Source: Kribbella rubisoli (GTDB lineage: Bacteria; Actinomycetota; Actinomycetes; Propionibacteriales; Kribbellaceae). From it: a stretch of DNA of 64,000 nucleotides. Below are positions 24,500 to 33,033 of this stretch, piece by piece. The notes beneath the pieces were generated by a model. The model had not been told where the DNA came from and searched no databases. It was given only the letters and a program-made list of their open reading frames with translations. A program made the translations under genes and the position numbers. The number at the start of each line of letters is the position of its first letter. Position 1 is the stretch's first letter. The DNA lies in NCBI RefSeq assembly GCF_004217145.1, contig NZ_SHKR01000015.1:186001-250000 (forward strand), in the 5' to 3' direction.

Positions 24500-25750
24500 T
24501 CAAGACCCCGGCACCGCCAACAGCTCCGCGACCACGGTGTCGAGCGCCATCCGGGCCGCGCCGAGAGCGACCGAGTCGGCGCCCATCGCCGAGCTGATCA
24601 CCTCGATCGGGACCAGCGTGAGCTTGGCCAGCTCGCGCCGGAACGGCTCGGCGATGATCGCCCCGCCGCGGGACATACCGCCGCCGAGGACGATCACCTC
24701 GGGGTCGACCGCCAGCGCGAGCACCGCCGCGCCGCGGGCCAGCACCTCGGCGAACTCGATCAGTACCTCGAGGCTCTCCGGGTCCTGCCGCGCCGCAGAC
24801 GCGATCACCAGCTCGCCCTCGCGCCCCGCGCCGGGTGGCCCCGCGTGGGGCCGGCCGGCCGCGCCGCCTTGGCTCGCGGCGTCGGCCGCTGCCAGCTCGG
24901 CGCCTCGGGCGTGCAGTCGCTCCATCGCCGGGGCCCAGCCCAGCGCTGGGAAGACGCCGATCTCGCCCGCCGCGCCGTGCCGGCCTTGGTGGACCTGGCC
25001 GTCGATCAGGACGCCGGCACCCGCTCGGTGGCCGGCGAACATGTAGACGATGTCGCGGTGCTCCCGCGCCGCACCCTTCCAGTGCTCGGCAAGCGCGGCG
25101 AGCTTCACGTCATTCGCCACCGCGACCGGCTTGCCCAGTCCCGCCGACAGGTCGCCGGCCACGTCGATCTCGGTGAACCCGGGCAGCGAGTACGGCGCGA
25201 GTGCCGACCCGACCGGGCCCTCGCGAACGTCGTGCACGCCCTCGGCGGCGCGCAGCGCACCGGTCACCCCGCACGCGATCCCACTGATGTCGGCGGCGTC
25301 GACCTTCGCTCGCGCCCAGCTGCTCCGGACGACCTCGATCCCGGCCCGGATCCGTCCGCGTGCATCGAGGTCCGGATCGAGCTCGACCCGCTCGGTCGCG
25401 AGGAGGTTGCCGCGAAGGTCGGTGATCACGGCGAGCGCCTTGTGCGCGCCGATGTCCAGGCCGGCGACGTACCCCGACTCGGCGCGGAACCGGAAGTGCC
25501 GGGCCGGCCGACCGGCCGCGCGGGTGGAAGACGGCGTCCGCGGGGCGGAGGTCTCCTCGACACGGCCCTCGGTGAGCAGCTCGGAGAGCAGGTCCTCGGC
25601 GGTCGGTCTGGAGACGCCGACGACCGCGCGCAGCTCGCGCAACGTCAGCGACTCGGCCGCGAGGAAAGCGCCGAGCGCCGCGGACAGGTTGAGCCTGCGC
25701 AGCAGCGACGAATCGCCGGTGCGCCCGTCGTGGGCTCGATCTTGACTCAT
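24500..25750 (-). CDS. ROK-family transcriptional repressor of the galactoside/fucoside locus
   Basis: A 416-residue ROK regulator: N-terminal winged helix (LTLRELRAVVGVSRPTAEDLL, about 35-55), an Arg/Ala-rich linker, and a ROK domain with AGLDIGAHKALAV and VIVLGGGMSRGG. The Cys zinc-binding cluster of enzymatic ROK kinases is absent, and a Gly/Ala-rich insertion (about 300-330) replaces that region. It sits between the GH29-like gene (same strand, downstream) and a divergent ABC sugar importer operon, with AGGACG before the ATG. It likely represses both units. Confidence 0.9.
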   Translation of the reverse strand: MSQDRAHDGRTGDSSLLRRLNLSAALGAFLAAESLTLRELRAVVGVSRPTAEDLLSELLTEGRVEETSAPRTPSSTRAAGRPARHFRFRAESGYVAGLDIGAHKALAVITDLRGNLLATERVELDPDLDARGRIRAGIEVVRSSWARAKVDAADISGIACGVTGALRAAEGVHDVREGPVGSALAPYSLPGFTEIDVAGDLSAGLGKPVAVANDVKLAALAEHWKGAAREHRDIVYMFAGHRAGAGVLIDGQVHQGRHGAAGEIGVFPALGWAPAMERLHARGAELAAADAASQGGAAGRPHAGPPGAGREGELVIASAARQDPESLEVLIEFAEVLARGAAVLALAVDPEVIVLGGGMSRGGAIIAEPFRRELAKLTLVPIEVISSAMGADSVALGAARMALDTVVAELLAVPGS

Positions 25751-25787
25751 CGGATGAATCGTCCTTATGCTCGCGCCGATATTGCTA

Positions 25788-25802
25788 ACTAGATTGCATA
25801 TT
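25788..25802. promoter_or_regulatory. Candidate ROK2 operator in the divergent promoter
   Basis: ACTAGATTGCATATT, overlapping an inverted pair GCATA/TATGC (25796-25806), lies between the ROK repressor and the solute-binding protein gene. A near copy lies upstream of the GH29-like gene. Confidence 0.5.
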
Positions 25803-25825
25803 ATGCGCCGTCGAGAGGAACACTG

Positions 25826-27118
25826 ATGAGATCGCGGTTGACGGTCACCCTGGCGGCCCTTCTGACGGTAGCGCTTGCCGGCTGTACGCAAGGCGGCAAA
25901 CCCGCCGACAGCGCGAAGAGCGGAGGCGGCACCGTCGAGCTGACGATGCTCACGTTCGAGACGCCGAACCTGCCGGCCTCGCTGTGGGACTCGGCGATCG
26001 CCCGGGTCGAACAGAAGGTCCCGGGCGTGAAGATCAAGAAGCTGGTCACGCCGAACGTCGACCGCACGACGTACGCCAAGCAGTTGGCGAGTTCGGGACA
26101 GCTGCCGGACATCATGATCGCGGTGAACCCGCAGGGCTTCGCCGAGGGCGGTCAGTTGGCCGAGTTCACCCAGGACGATCTGAAGGACTTCGCCGACCCG
26201 ACCTCGGGCGCGATCAAAGGCAAGATCTACCAGCTGCCGACGAACGCTCAGCCGCAGTCGCTGCTCTACTACAACAAGGACGACTTCGCGAAGGCGAAGA
26301 TCACCGCCCCGCCGAAGACCTGGGCCGAGTTCCTCGCCGACTGCGGGAAGCTGAAGGCTGCCGGCATCACGCCGATTGCGGTCGGTGGTGGCGGCCAGGA
26401 CACGTTCGCCAGCATGTACACCTGGGTCGGCACGGTCGGCACCGACGTCTACCTGAGCGACCCGGACTTCTCCAAGCAGATCACCGACGGCTCGAAGACG
26501 TTCGACGACCCGGCGTTCGTGAAGGCCACCGACAAGGTCGCGCAGCTGGCCAAGCTCGGGTACCTCGACAAGCAGGGCACGAGCCGCTCGTACGCCGATC
26601 ACGAGAAGGCGTTCCGCGCCGGGTCCGCGGCGATGTACCCGATGGGCTCGTGGTTCGCGACGTCGGCCGACAACGACAAGCCGAAGTTCGGGGTCGGCGT
26701 GTTCGCGTGGCCGTCCGACGACGGGAAGGCCGTCGTACCGAATCTGACCGGTGGCGGGCTGAGCGTGAGCGCCAAGGCCGAGAACGTCGACCTGGCGAAG
26801 AAGTTCGCGCTGGAGTGGACGAAGGACAAGGAGACGTCCGACGCGTTCACCAAGGCGGACGGGACGTTCAACACGATCAAGGGCTACCAGCCGCCGGCCG
26901 ACATGGGGCCGCTGTTCAAGGAGACGCTCGCGATCTACAACCAGGCTGTGAAGGACCAGACGGTGACGCCCGCGCTGTCGATCGAGCAGGGCGACAACGG
27001 GCTGCCCGCGGACATGACGGTGCCGGTGCAGCAGATCGCGGTCGAGGTGCTGAACGGGAAGTCCGACGCCAAGGCAGCGGTGACGAAACTGAACAAGGAA
27101 TATGCGTCGCTCAAGTAG
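25826..27118 (+). CDS. Sugar ABC transporter solute-binding lipoprotein
   Basis: A 430-residue family 1 (CUT1) extracellular binding protein. The lipoprotein signal ends in the lipobox LAGC (Cys 20), so the mature protein is lipid-anchored outside the membrane. The body shows the usual layout, with PTNAQPQSLLYYNKDDF and AAMYPMGSWF near the hinge. It delivers an oligosaccharide to the two permeases that follow, with 17 nt of overlap. No ATPase gene is present in the operon, so a shared MsiK-type ATPase encoded elsewhere is likely. The alpha-galactosidase at the end of the operon points to alpha-galactosides. Confidence 0.92.
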   Translation: MRSRLTVTLAALLTVALAGCTQGGKPADSAKSGGGTVELTMLTFETPNLPASLWDSAIARVEQKVPGVKIKKLVTPNVDRTTYAKQLASSGQLPDIMIAVNPQGFAEGGQLAEFTQDDLKDFADPTSGAIKGKIYQLPTNAQPQSLLYYNKDDFAKAKITAPPKTWAEFLADCGKLKAAGITPIAVGGGGQDTFASMYTWVGTVGTDVYLSDPDFSKQITDGSKTFDDPAFVKATDKVAQLAKLGYLDKQGTSRSYADHEKAFRAGSAAMYPMGSWFATSADNDKPKFGVGVFAWPSDDGKAVVPNLTGGGLSVSAKAENVDLAKKFALEWTKDKETSDAFTKADGTFNTIKGYQPPADMGPLFKETLAIYNQAVKDQTVTPALSIEQGDNGLPADMTVPVQQIAVEVLNGKSDAKAAVTKLNKEYASLK

Positions 27119-27956
27119 CCGGTCGGTCCGTGAGTTCGCCGGCTTCGCCCTGCCCGGGCTGTTCCTGTACGGATTGCTGGTGCTGGTTCCGATCGGCTGG
27201 ACCGTGGTGCTGGGGTTCACCGATCGGAACCGGTTCGCCGCCGCCACGCACTGGGTCGGGTTCGACCAGTTCCAGCGGTTGTTCGCCGATGACCAGTTCT
27301 GGCTGGTGCTGAAGAACACGTTCGTGGTGACGGCAATCGTTGTCGTCGTACCGAATGCCCTCGGGCTCGCGATCGCACTGCTGCTGAACAGCAACACGCT
27401 GCTGTACCGGTTGCTGCGCTCGGTGTTCTTCACGCCGGTGATCCTCAGCGGGATCGTGGTCAGCGTCATCTGGCAGAGCATGCTCAGGCCGGGTGGCGTG
27501 CTCGACCAGGTCGGTTGGCTGTCGGATCCGAGCATCGCGTTGTACTCGATCTCCGGGATCATCTGCTGGCAGATGCTCGGCTTCTGCGTCGTCGTCTACC
27601 TCGCGGGGCTGAACGGCGTACCGCGGGAGCTGTACGAGGCGGCGATCGTCGACGGGGCCGGCTGGTGGCGGCGGTTCGGGTCGATCACCTGGCCGATGAT
27701 CGCGTCGGCGGTGACGATCAACACGGTGATGCTGCTGATCAGCGGCTTCAAGGTGTACGAGCACATCCTCGTGCTGACCAACGGCGGACCGGGCCGCAAC
27801 ACCACGGCGTCGATCGCGTTCGACGTCATCGAGAAGGGGGTCCGCGGTGACCGGATCGGGTTCGCCGCGGCGGAGGCGACCGTGATGCTCGCGATCATCG
27901 TCGCGCTGAGCGGCGTCGTACTGCGGGTGCTCCGTCGTCGGGAGGTGCACCTGTGA
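27102..27956 (+). CDS. Sugar ABC transporter permease (MalF type)
   Basis: The 284-residue membrane protein has six predicted transmembrane segments and the EAA loop that contacts the ATPase (EAAIVDGAGWWRRFGSITWP). It begins inside the 3' end of the binding-protein gene and overlaps the MalG-type gene by 4 nt (GTGA), so the three are tightly coupled. Confidence 0.92.
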   Translation: MRRSSSRSVREFAGFALPGLFLYGLLVLVPIGWTVVLGFTDRNRFAAATHWVGFDQFQRLFADDQFWLVLKNTFVVTAIVVVVPNALGLAIALLLNSNTLLYRLLRSVFFTPVILSGIVVSVIWQSMLRPGGVLDQVGWLSDPSIALYSISGIICWQMLGFCVVVYLAGLNGVPRELYEAAIVDGAGWWRRFGSITWPMIASAVTINTVMLLISGFKVYEHILVLTNGGPGRNTTASIAFDVIEKGVRGDRIGFAAAEATVMLAIIVALSGVVLRVLRRREVHL

Positions 27957-28765
27957 AGGCACTGCGACCGATCGGCGCTGTCGCGTTGGCCGCCCTGTTC
28001 TTCTTCCCGGTGTACGTCGTCGTGACCGGCATGCTGAAGCCGGTCAAGGACATCCAGTCGTCGCCGCTCGGGCTGCCGATGCCGCCGACCACCGCCAACC
28101 TGGGTGCGGTCCTCGGCCGCGAGGACGGGCTGTACTGGTCGGCCTTGCTGAACAGCGTCCAGATCACCGTGCTCTCGGTGGTCGCATTGACGTTGCTTTC
28201 GGCAATGTTGGCGCACTACCTGGTCCGGTCGACCGCGCGCTGGACGCGGCCGGCGCTGCTGATGTTGCTGTCCGGGCTGATGATTCCGCCGGCGGTGATC
28301 CTGCAGCCGATCACGCAGGTGCTCGGCGCGGTCGGGCTGATGAACTCGGTGGTCGGCGTGGTCTGCGCGAACGTCGCGTACTACCTGCCGTTCGGCGTGT
28401 TCGTGTTCGCCGGGTTCATCGGCGGCGTACCGGTCGAGATGGAGGAGGCGGCGAGCATCGACGGTGCGAGCCGGTTCCGGCTGTTCTGGCAGGTGGTCTT
28501 CCCGACGCTGCGGCCGGCGGCGGCGAGCGTGATGATCTTCCTCGGGGTCTGGGTCTGGAACGACTTCCTGACCCCGCTGATCGTTCTCGGTCCCGAGTCG
28601 GGGACCACCGTGACGGTCGGCGTCTATCGCTCGGTCGGGGAGTACTCGACCAACTTCGGCACGTTGTACGCGTTCTCGTTCCTCGCGTCGCTGCCTGTCC
28701 TGTTGTTCTTCGTCGCGCTGCAGAAGCAGTTCGTCGCCGGTCTCACCGCGGGGGCGGTCAAATGA
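27953..28765 (+). CDS. Sugar ABC transporter permease (MalG type)
   Basis: The 270-residue protein has six transmembrane segments and an EAA loop (EEAASIDGASRFRLFWQVVF). It starts at GTG overlapping the MalF-type gene, and its stop overlaps the alpha-galactosidase start (ATGA). It forms the translocation pore with the MalF-type subunit. Confidence 0.92.
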   Translation: MKALRPIGAVALAALFFFPVYVVVTGMLKPVKDIQSSPLGLPMPPTTANLGAVLGREDGLYWSALLNSVQITVLSVVALTLLSAMLAHYLVRSTARWTRPALLMLLSGLMIPPAVILQPITQVLGAVGLMNSVVGVVCANVAYYLPFGVFVFAGFIGGVPVEMEEAASIDGASRFRLFWQVVFPTLRPAAASVMIFLGVWVWNDFLTPLIVLGPESGTTVTVGVYRSVGEYSTNFGTLYAFSFLASLPVLLFFVALQKQFVAGLTAGAVK

Positions 28766-30927
28766 GCATCTCTTTCGCCCATCGGGTCCTGCTGATCAGC
28801 ACGCCGGGGACGTCGTACTCGGCGTACCTCGGTGATGACGACATCCCGATCCACACGCATTGGGGCGCGCGGATCACGGTGCCCGATGCGGAGTACCTCG
28901 CGCGGTCGACGGCAGCGCGGCTGGAAGCCGAGTGGACGAGCTTCCGGTCCGCCGCGAACGGGCACGAGGAGTATCCGCTCGACGGGGGACTGCAGTTCGG
29001 ACGGGCCGCGTTGTCGCTCGGGGATCGTGGCGTTGCGTGGTCCTTCGTGGGGGCTGTGCACGGCGATCGTCAGGTGGAGCTGCAGTTCGCGGCGGGAGAG
29101 GTGCGGATCGGCCTGCATTACCGGGTGTACGACGACAGCGATGTAATCGATCGGTGGGTGACCTTGCGGAACGACTCCGCTTCGACCGTCGACGTACATC
29201 GGTTGGACTCGGCGGCGTGGGTGCTGCCCGAGCAGGCGGCGTACCGGATATCGACGTTGACCGGACGATGGGCGGCGGAATCGCGACTGAGTCGGCACAC
29301 GCTCGGCGAAGGGCGGTTCGTGCTCGAGAGTCGGCGCGGGATCACGAGTCATCACGTGAATCCGTGGTTCGCGATCGATGACCGGGCGGCGACGGAGGAG
29401 TACGGCGAGGTTTACAGCGCGGCGCTGCATTGGAGCGGGTCGTGGCGGATGCTCGCGCAGTACGAGATCGACGAGCCGGTGCAGGCGTTGTTCGGTTGGG
29501 GCCACGAGGACTTCGGGCCGCGGGCGTTGGAGCCGGGGGAGGAGCTCGAGACGCCGGTGTCGTCCGGGCTGTTCAGTGCGGGCGGCTTCGGTACGACGAG
29601 TCGTGCGTGGCACGCGTACGCGTTGAAGCACGTGCTGCCGGGTGCTGGCGACGTACGGCCGGTCTTGTTCAACTCATGGGAGGCGACGGGCTTCGACGTC
29701 GACGAGGCCGGGCAGGTCGAGTTGGCGACGCGGGCCGCGGACCTCGGGTGCGAGTTGTTCGTGCTCGACGACGGGTGGTTCGGCGGTCGCGTCGACGATC
29801 GGACCGGGCTGGGCGACTGGTGGGTGAACCGGGAGCGGTTCCCGAACGGGTTGCAGCCGTTGATCGCGAAGGTGCAGGCGCTCGGGATGGGGTTCGGGCT
29901 GTGGGTCGAGCCGGAGATGGTGAACCCGGACTCCGAGCTCTACCGGGCGCATCCGGACTGGGTCTACCACTTCGAGGGCCGGTCGCCGTCCTTGCGACGT
30001 AACCAGCTGGTGCTGAATCTTGCCCGGCCGGATGTCGCCGCCTGGGCGTTCGAGCAGCTGGATTCGTTGCTGTCAGCAAACGATCTGCAGTTCGTGAAAT
30101 GGGACATGAACCGGCCGTTCGCGGACACCGGTTGGCCGGCCGAGCCGTCGCGGCAGGGGCGGATCTGGTTCGATCATGTGACCGCGGTGTACGAGATCAT
30201 CGATACGCTGCGGTCGAAGCATCCCGGGGTTGCGGTCGAGGCGTGCTCGGGCGGGGGCGGGCGGGTCGATCTCGGGATGATGGCGCGGACGGATCAGTTC
30301 TGGACGTCGGACAACACCGATGCTCTGGATCGGCGGTACATCCAGCACGGGTTCAGTCAGGTCTATCCGGCGCGGACGATGTCGTGCTGGGTGACCGACG
30401 TACCGACGTTCATCAACAAGCGGACCGTGCCGTTGCGGTATCGCTTCCACGTCGCGATGGCGGGGGTCCTGGGGATCGGCGGTGATCTGACCGAGTGGTC
30501 GGCTGAGGAGCTGTCGTCGGCGCGGGATCTGATCGCGGAGTACAAGTCGGTCCGGCACGTGATCCAGCACGGCGCGCAGTACCGCCTGGGTGAACCGGGG
30601 CGCGGGGTGTCGGCTGTTCAGTACGTGACCGACGATCGGCAGGAGTCGGTCGTGATCGTTTATCAGGAGGCTCAGCAGTTCGACAGCCCGGCTCGGCCGG
30701 TCAGGTTTCGCGGCCTTGATCCTCAGGCTGTGTACGGCGACCTGTCCGGCGCGGCGTTGATGTCGAGCGGCGTACACCTGTCATTGACCGGCGACTACGC
30801 CAGCGAGCTCCTTCACCTGCGGGCGCGCGGCTCGCTCGGCGCCGATGCCGGCGGCGATCACGCTCGCGATGCCGACGGCCTGGAGGAGGCCGGGGGACTG
30901 GCTCAGGAAGATCCAGCCGACCAGTAG
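28762..30927 (+). CDS. GH36 alpha-galactosidase
   Basis: The 721-residue enzyme has the GH36 architecture: an N-terminal beta-supersandwich, a TIM barrel and a C-terminal beta domain. The nucleophile is Asp 448 in FVKWDMNRP; the acid/base candidate is Asp 517 in WTSDNTDALDR. There is no signal peptide, so it hydrolyses imported alpha-galactosides such as raffinose or melibiose in the cytoplasm, completing the ABC operon. The final 40 or so residues (after LLHLRARG) are low-complexity and lie antisense to the eamA-like gene for 147 nt, beyond the usual end of the family. Confidence 0.93.
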   Translation: MSISFAHRVLLISTPGTSYSAYLGDDDIPIHTHWGARITVPDAEYLARSTAARLEAEWTSFRSAANGHEEYPLDGGLQFGRAALSLGDRGVAWSFVGAVHGDRQVELQFAAGEVRIGLHYRVYDDSDVIDRWVTLRNDSASTVDVHRLDSAAWVLPEQAAYRISTLTGRWAAESRLSRHTLGEGRFVLESRRGITSHHVNPWFAIDDRAATEEYGEVYSAALHWSGSWRMLAQYEIDEPVQALFGWGHEDFGPRALEPGEELETPVSSGLFSAGGFGTTSRAWHAYALKHVLPGAGDVRPVLFNSWEATGFDVDEAGQVELATRAADLGCELFVLDDGWFGGRVDDRTGLGDWWVNRERFPNGLQPLIAKVQALGMGFGLWVEPEMVNPDSELYRAHPDWVYHFEGRSPSLRRNQLVLNLARPDVAAWAFEQLDSLLSANDLQFVKWDMNRPFADTGWPAEPSRQGRIWFDHVTAVYEIIDTLRSKHPGVAVEACSGGGGRVDLGMMARTDQFWTSDNTDALDRRYIQHGFSQVYPARTMSCWVTDVPTFINKRTVPLRYRFHVAMAGVLGIGGDLTEWSAEELSSARDLIAEYKSVRHVIQHGAQYRLGEPGRGVSAVQYVTDDRQESVVIVYQEAQQFDSPARPVRFRGLDPQAVYGDLSGAALMSSGVHLSLTGDYASELLHLRARGSLGADAGGDHARDADGLEEAGGLAQEDPADQ

Positions 30928-31686
30928 GGCCAGCGCCGGCTCGAGGCTCATCAGGGTGCCGAACACGCCCGCGTCGAGCCTGCGGAGAGCCAGATACTCG
31001 AGGCTGAACGGGATCACCGGGAGGAGCAGCGCTAGCCCGAAACCGATGATGACCAGCTGCCACGTCATGACCGGGATCGTGCTCGGCCCGGCGACCGCGG
31101 TGGCGACGACGGCGGCCACCGGGAGCGAGACGCCCATGCCCTGGAGACCGGTCACGCTCCCGCCGACCCGCTGCGTGAGGATGATGTACGCCGCCCAGCA
31201 GGCGGCCGCGCCCAGCGCGAACAAAACGCCCAGCCCGTCGACCGAACCGTGCCATGGCTGGGTCAGGAGCATTACCCCGACGAACGCCAGCGCCGGCCAG
31301 ATCAGCCGGCCGCGACTTCGCAGTACGGCGACCGAGAGCGGACCGAGGAACTCGAGCGCGCTCGCCGTCCCGAGTGGGAGCCGGGCCGCAGCGGCCATGA
31401 ACAGGAGCGTCACACCGGCGGTGGCGATGCCGAGACCGACCGCGGCCAGGAACGAGTTGCGGTCGAACGAGCTGGGGCGCGGGCGGAACAGCACGAGCAC
31501 GATCAAGCCGGCACAGACCAGCCGCAGCCAGGCCGCGCCCTCCGGGCCGACCCGGTCGAAGAGTCCGACGGAGGCGGCCAGTCCGAGCTGGACCAACGTC
31601 ATCGACAGGACGGCGAACGCTACGCCGGTCTGCCTGTCTCGTGTGCGCATATGTCCAGTGAAGCTCGCGAATTTCTTCGCGTCCAC
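30781..31686 (-). CDS. EamA/DMT-family transporter (RhtA-like exporter)
   Basis: A 301-residue membrane protein with ten hydrophobic segments and two EamA repeats; motifs such as ALEFLGPLSVA and SLEPALALLVGWIFL resemble the amino acid exporter RhtA. The GTG start has AGGA upstream; an ATG 12 codons in is the alternative. It is divergent from a LysR gene with a palindrome between them, so it is the likely target of that regulator. Its 3' end overlaps the GH36 gene by 147 nt. Confidence 0.88.
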   Translation of the reverse strand: MDAKKFASFTGHMRTRDRQTGVAFAVLSMTLVQLGLAASVGLFDRVGPEGAAWLRLVCAGLIVLVLFRPRPSSFDRNSFLAAVGLGIATAGVTLLFMAAAARLPLGTASALEFLGPLSVAVLRSRGRLIWPALAFVGVMLLTQPWHGSVDGLGVLFALGAAACWAAYIILTQRVGGSVTGLQGMGVSLPVAAVVATAVAGPSTIPVMTWQLVIIGFGLALLLPVIPFSLEYLALRRLDAGVFGTLMSLEPALALLVGWIFLSQSPGLLQAVGIASVIAAGIGAERAARPQVKELAGVVAGQ

Positions 31687-31707
31687 GTGATAATCCTGGA
31701 CAGACCG

Positions 31708-31722
31708 TTCATGATTTATGAA
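31708..31722. promoter_or_regulatory. LysR-type box
   Basis: TTCAT and ATGAA around GATTT form a palindrome of the T-N11-A type bound by LysR regulators. Its last base is the first base of the LysR start codon, so binding would also repress the regulator. Confidence 0.6.
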
Positions 31723-32588
31723 TGGATGTACGACGCCTCGAGCTGCTTCTCGCCCTGTCCCGGCAGGGGTCGATGCATGCGGTCTCGGCGGCGCTCGGCG
31801 TCACCACGTCGACGGTCTCGCAGCAGATCGCGGCGCTGGCCAAGGAAGTCGGTACGCCGCTCGTCGAGCCCGACGGTCGCCGCGTGCGGCTCACTCCGGC
31901 GGGCCGGCGGCTGGCCGCTCATGCGGTCGACATCCTCGCCGCACACGAGGCCGCGCGCGCCGACCTCGATCCGTCGGCCGAGCCCGCGGGGACGGTGCGC
32001 GTGGCGGCCTTTCATACCGTCATCCGGGACACCTTGCTGCCCGTCGTAGCCCAACTGCCTCCGGCCGTGCGACTGGAGATCCAGGAGCAGGAGCCACCCG
32101 AGGCGCTCGCCCTGTTGGAGCGCGACCAGGTCGACCTCGCACTGAGCTACGACTACAACCTCGCACCCGCCGCGGTCGACCCGGCGCTCGAATCCATCCC
32201 CCTCTGGGAGTCCGCCTGGGGCCTCGCCGTCCCGTCGCACTCGCGGCGGACGACCGGTCCGGCGGCAGAGGTAATAGCCGCCTTCGCCGACAGCGACTGG
32301 ATCGTCAACTCCCGCCACACCGCCGACGAACAAGTCATCCGCACCCTGGCCGCCCTCTCCGGCTTCGAACCCCACATCACCCAGCGAGCCGACACCCTCC
32401 AACTCGTCCAGGAAATGATCACCGCCGGCCTGGGCGTAGCCCTCATGCCCGCCGCCTACCCCAAAACCACCGGCATCTCCCTCCGCCCCCTCCGCACCCC
32501 CCAACCCCAAATGCGCGCCTACGCCCTAACCCGCCGAGGCCGCACCAACTGGTCCCCACTGTCCCTCGTCCTCAACCTGCTGCGCTGA
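31722..32588 (+). CDS. LysR-family transcriptional regulator
   Basis: The 288-residue protein has an N-terminal winged helix (MDVRRLELLLALSRQGSMHA onward, with TTSTVSQQIAALA as recognition helix) and a type 2 periplasmic-binding-like effector domain. It is divergent from the EamA exporter and likely controls it in response to the exported metabolite. It ends 7 nt from the convergent LuxR-type gene. Confidence 0.93.
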   Translation: MDVRRLELLLALSRQGSMHAVSAALGVTTSTVSQQIAALAKEVGTPLVEPDGRRVRLTPAGRRLAAHAVDILAAHEAARADLDPSAEPAGTVRVAAFHTVIRDTLLPVVAQLPPAVRLEIQEQEPPEALALLERDQVDLALSYDYNLAPAAVDPALESIPLWESAWGLAVPSHSRRTTGPAAEVIAAFADSDWIVNSRHTADEQVIRTLAALSGFEPHITQRADTLQLVQEMITAGLGVALMPAAYPKTTGISLRPLRTPQPQMRAYALTRRGRTNWSPLSLVLNLLR

Positions 32589-32595
32589 CCCCGGG

Positions 32596-33033
32596 TCAGG
32601 CGCCGAAGAATTGGGCGACCATTTCGGCTCGGCTGGAGACGTCTAGTTTGGCGAAGATTCGGCGCATGTGGGTGGAGACGGTCCAGGGGCTGATGTCCAG
32701 GGAGCTGGCGATGGCGCGGTTGGTGGCGCCGTCGGCTACCAGGCGGGCGATCTGGAGTTCTCGGGGGCTGAGGGTGTGACGCGGAACCTGGGCCGAGACG
32801 ACCAGGACGCAGCGTACGTTGTCGTGCTCGAGCATCACCGATACGCCGCTGTCGCTGGTCGTGGTCTCCACGACGTACAGCTCGACGTGATCGATCATCG
32901 CTCGTAGCGCGGCCACGATGCACTGCTGCAGCGCCGCGTCCGCTGTCTCCCCCGAACCGGTACGGGGTGGGGGAGGCGAGTGTGCCAAGGTCGCGGACCC
33001 CCGGATCGACGCAGGCGTAGCGGTAGCGGTCAT
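32596..33033 (-). CDS. LuxR-type regulator without a receiver domain
   Basis: The 145-residue protein has a C-terminal LuxR helix-turn-helix (LSPRELQIARLVADGATNRAIAS, then SPWTVSTHMRRIFAKL) in its last 60 residues. The N-terminal 80 residues are not a phosphorylation receiver: a Pro/Thr-rich start then a short mixed segment (IDHVELYVVETTTSDSG). The ATG overlaps the M20 peptidase stop (ATGA), with GGGAGGGACG upstream, so it is the last gene of the eight-gene acidic-protein operon and may regulate it. Its signal is unknown. Confidence 0.82.
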   Translation of the reverse strand: MTATATPASIRGSATLAHSPPPPRTGSGETADAALQQCIVAALRAMIDHVELYVVETTTSDSGVSVMLEHDNVRCVLVVSAQVPRHTLSPRELQIARLVADGATNRAIASSLDISPWTVSTHMRRIFAKLDVSSRAEMVAQFFGA

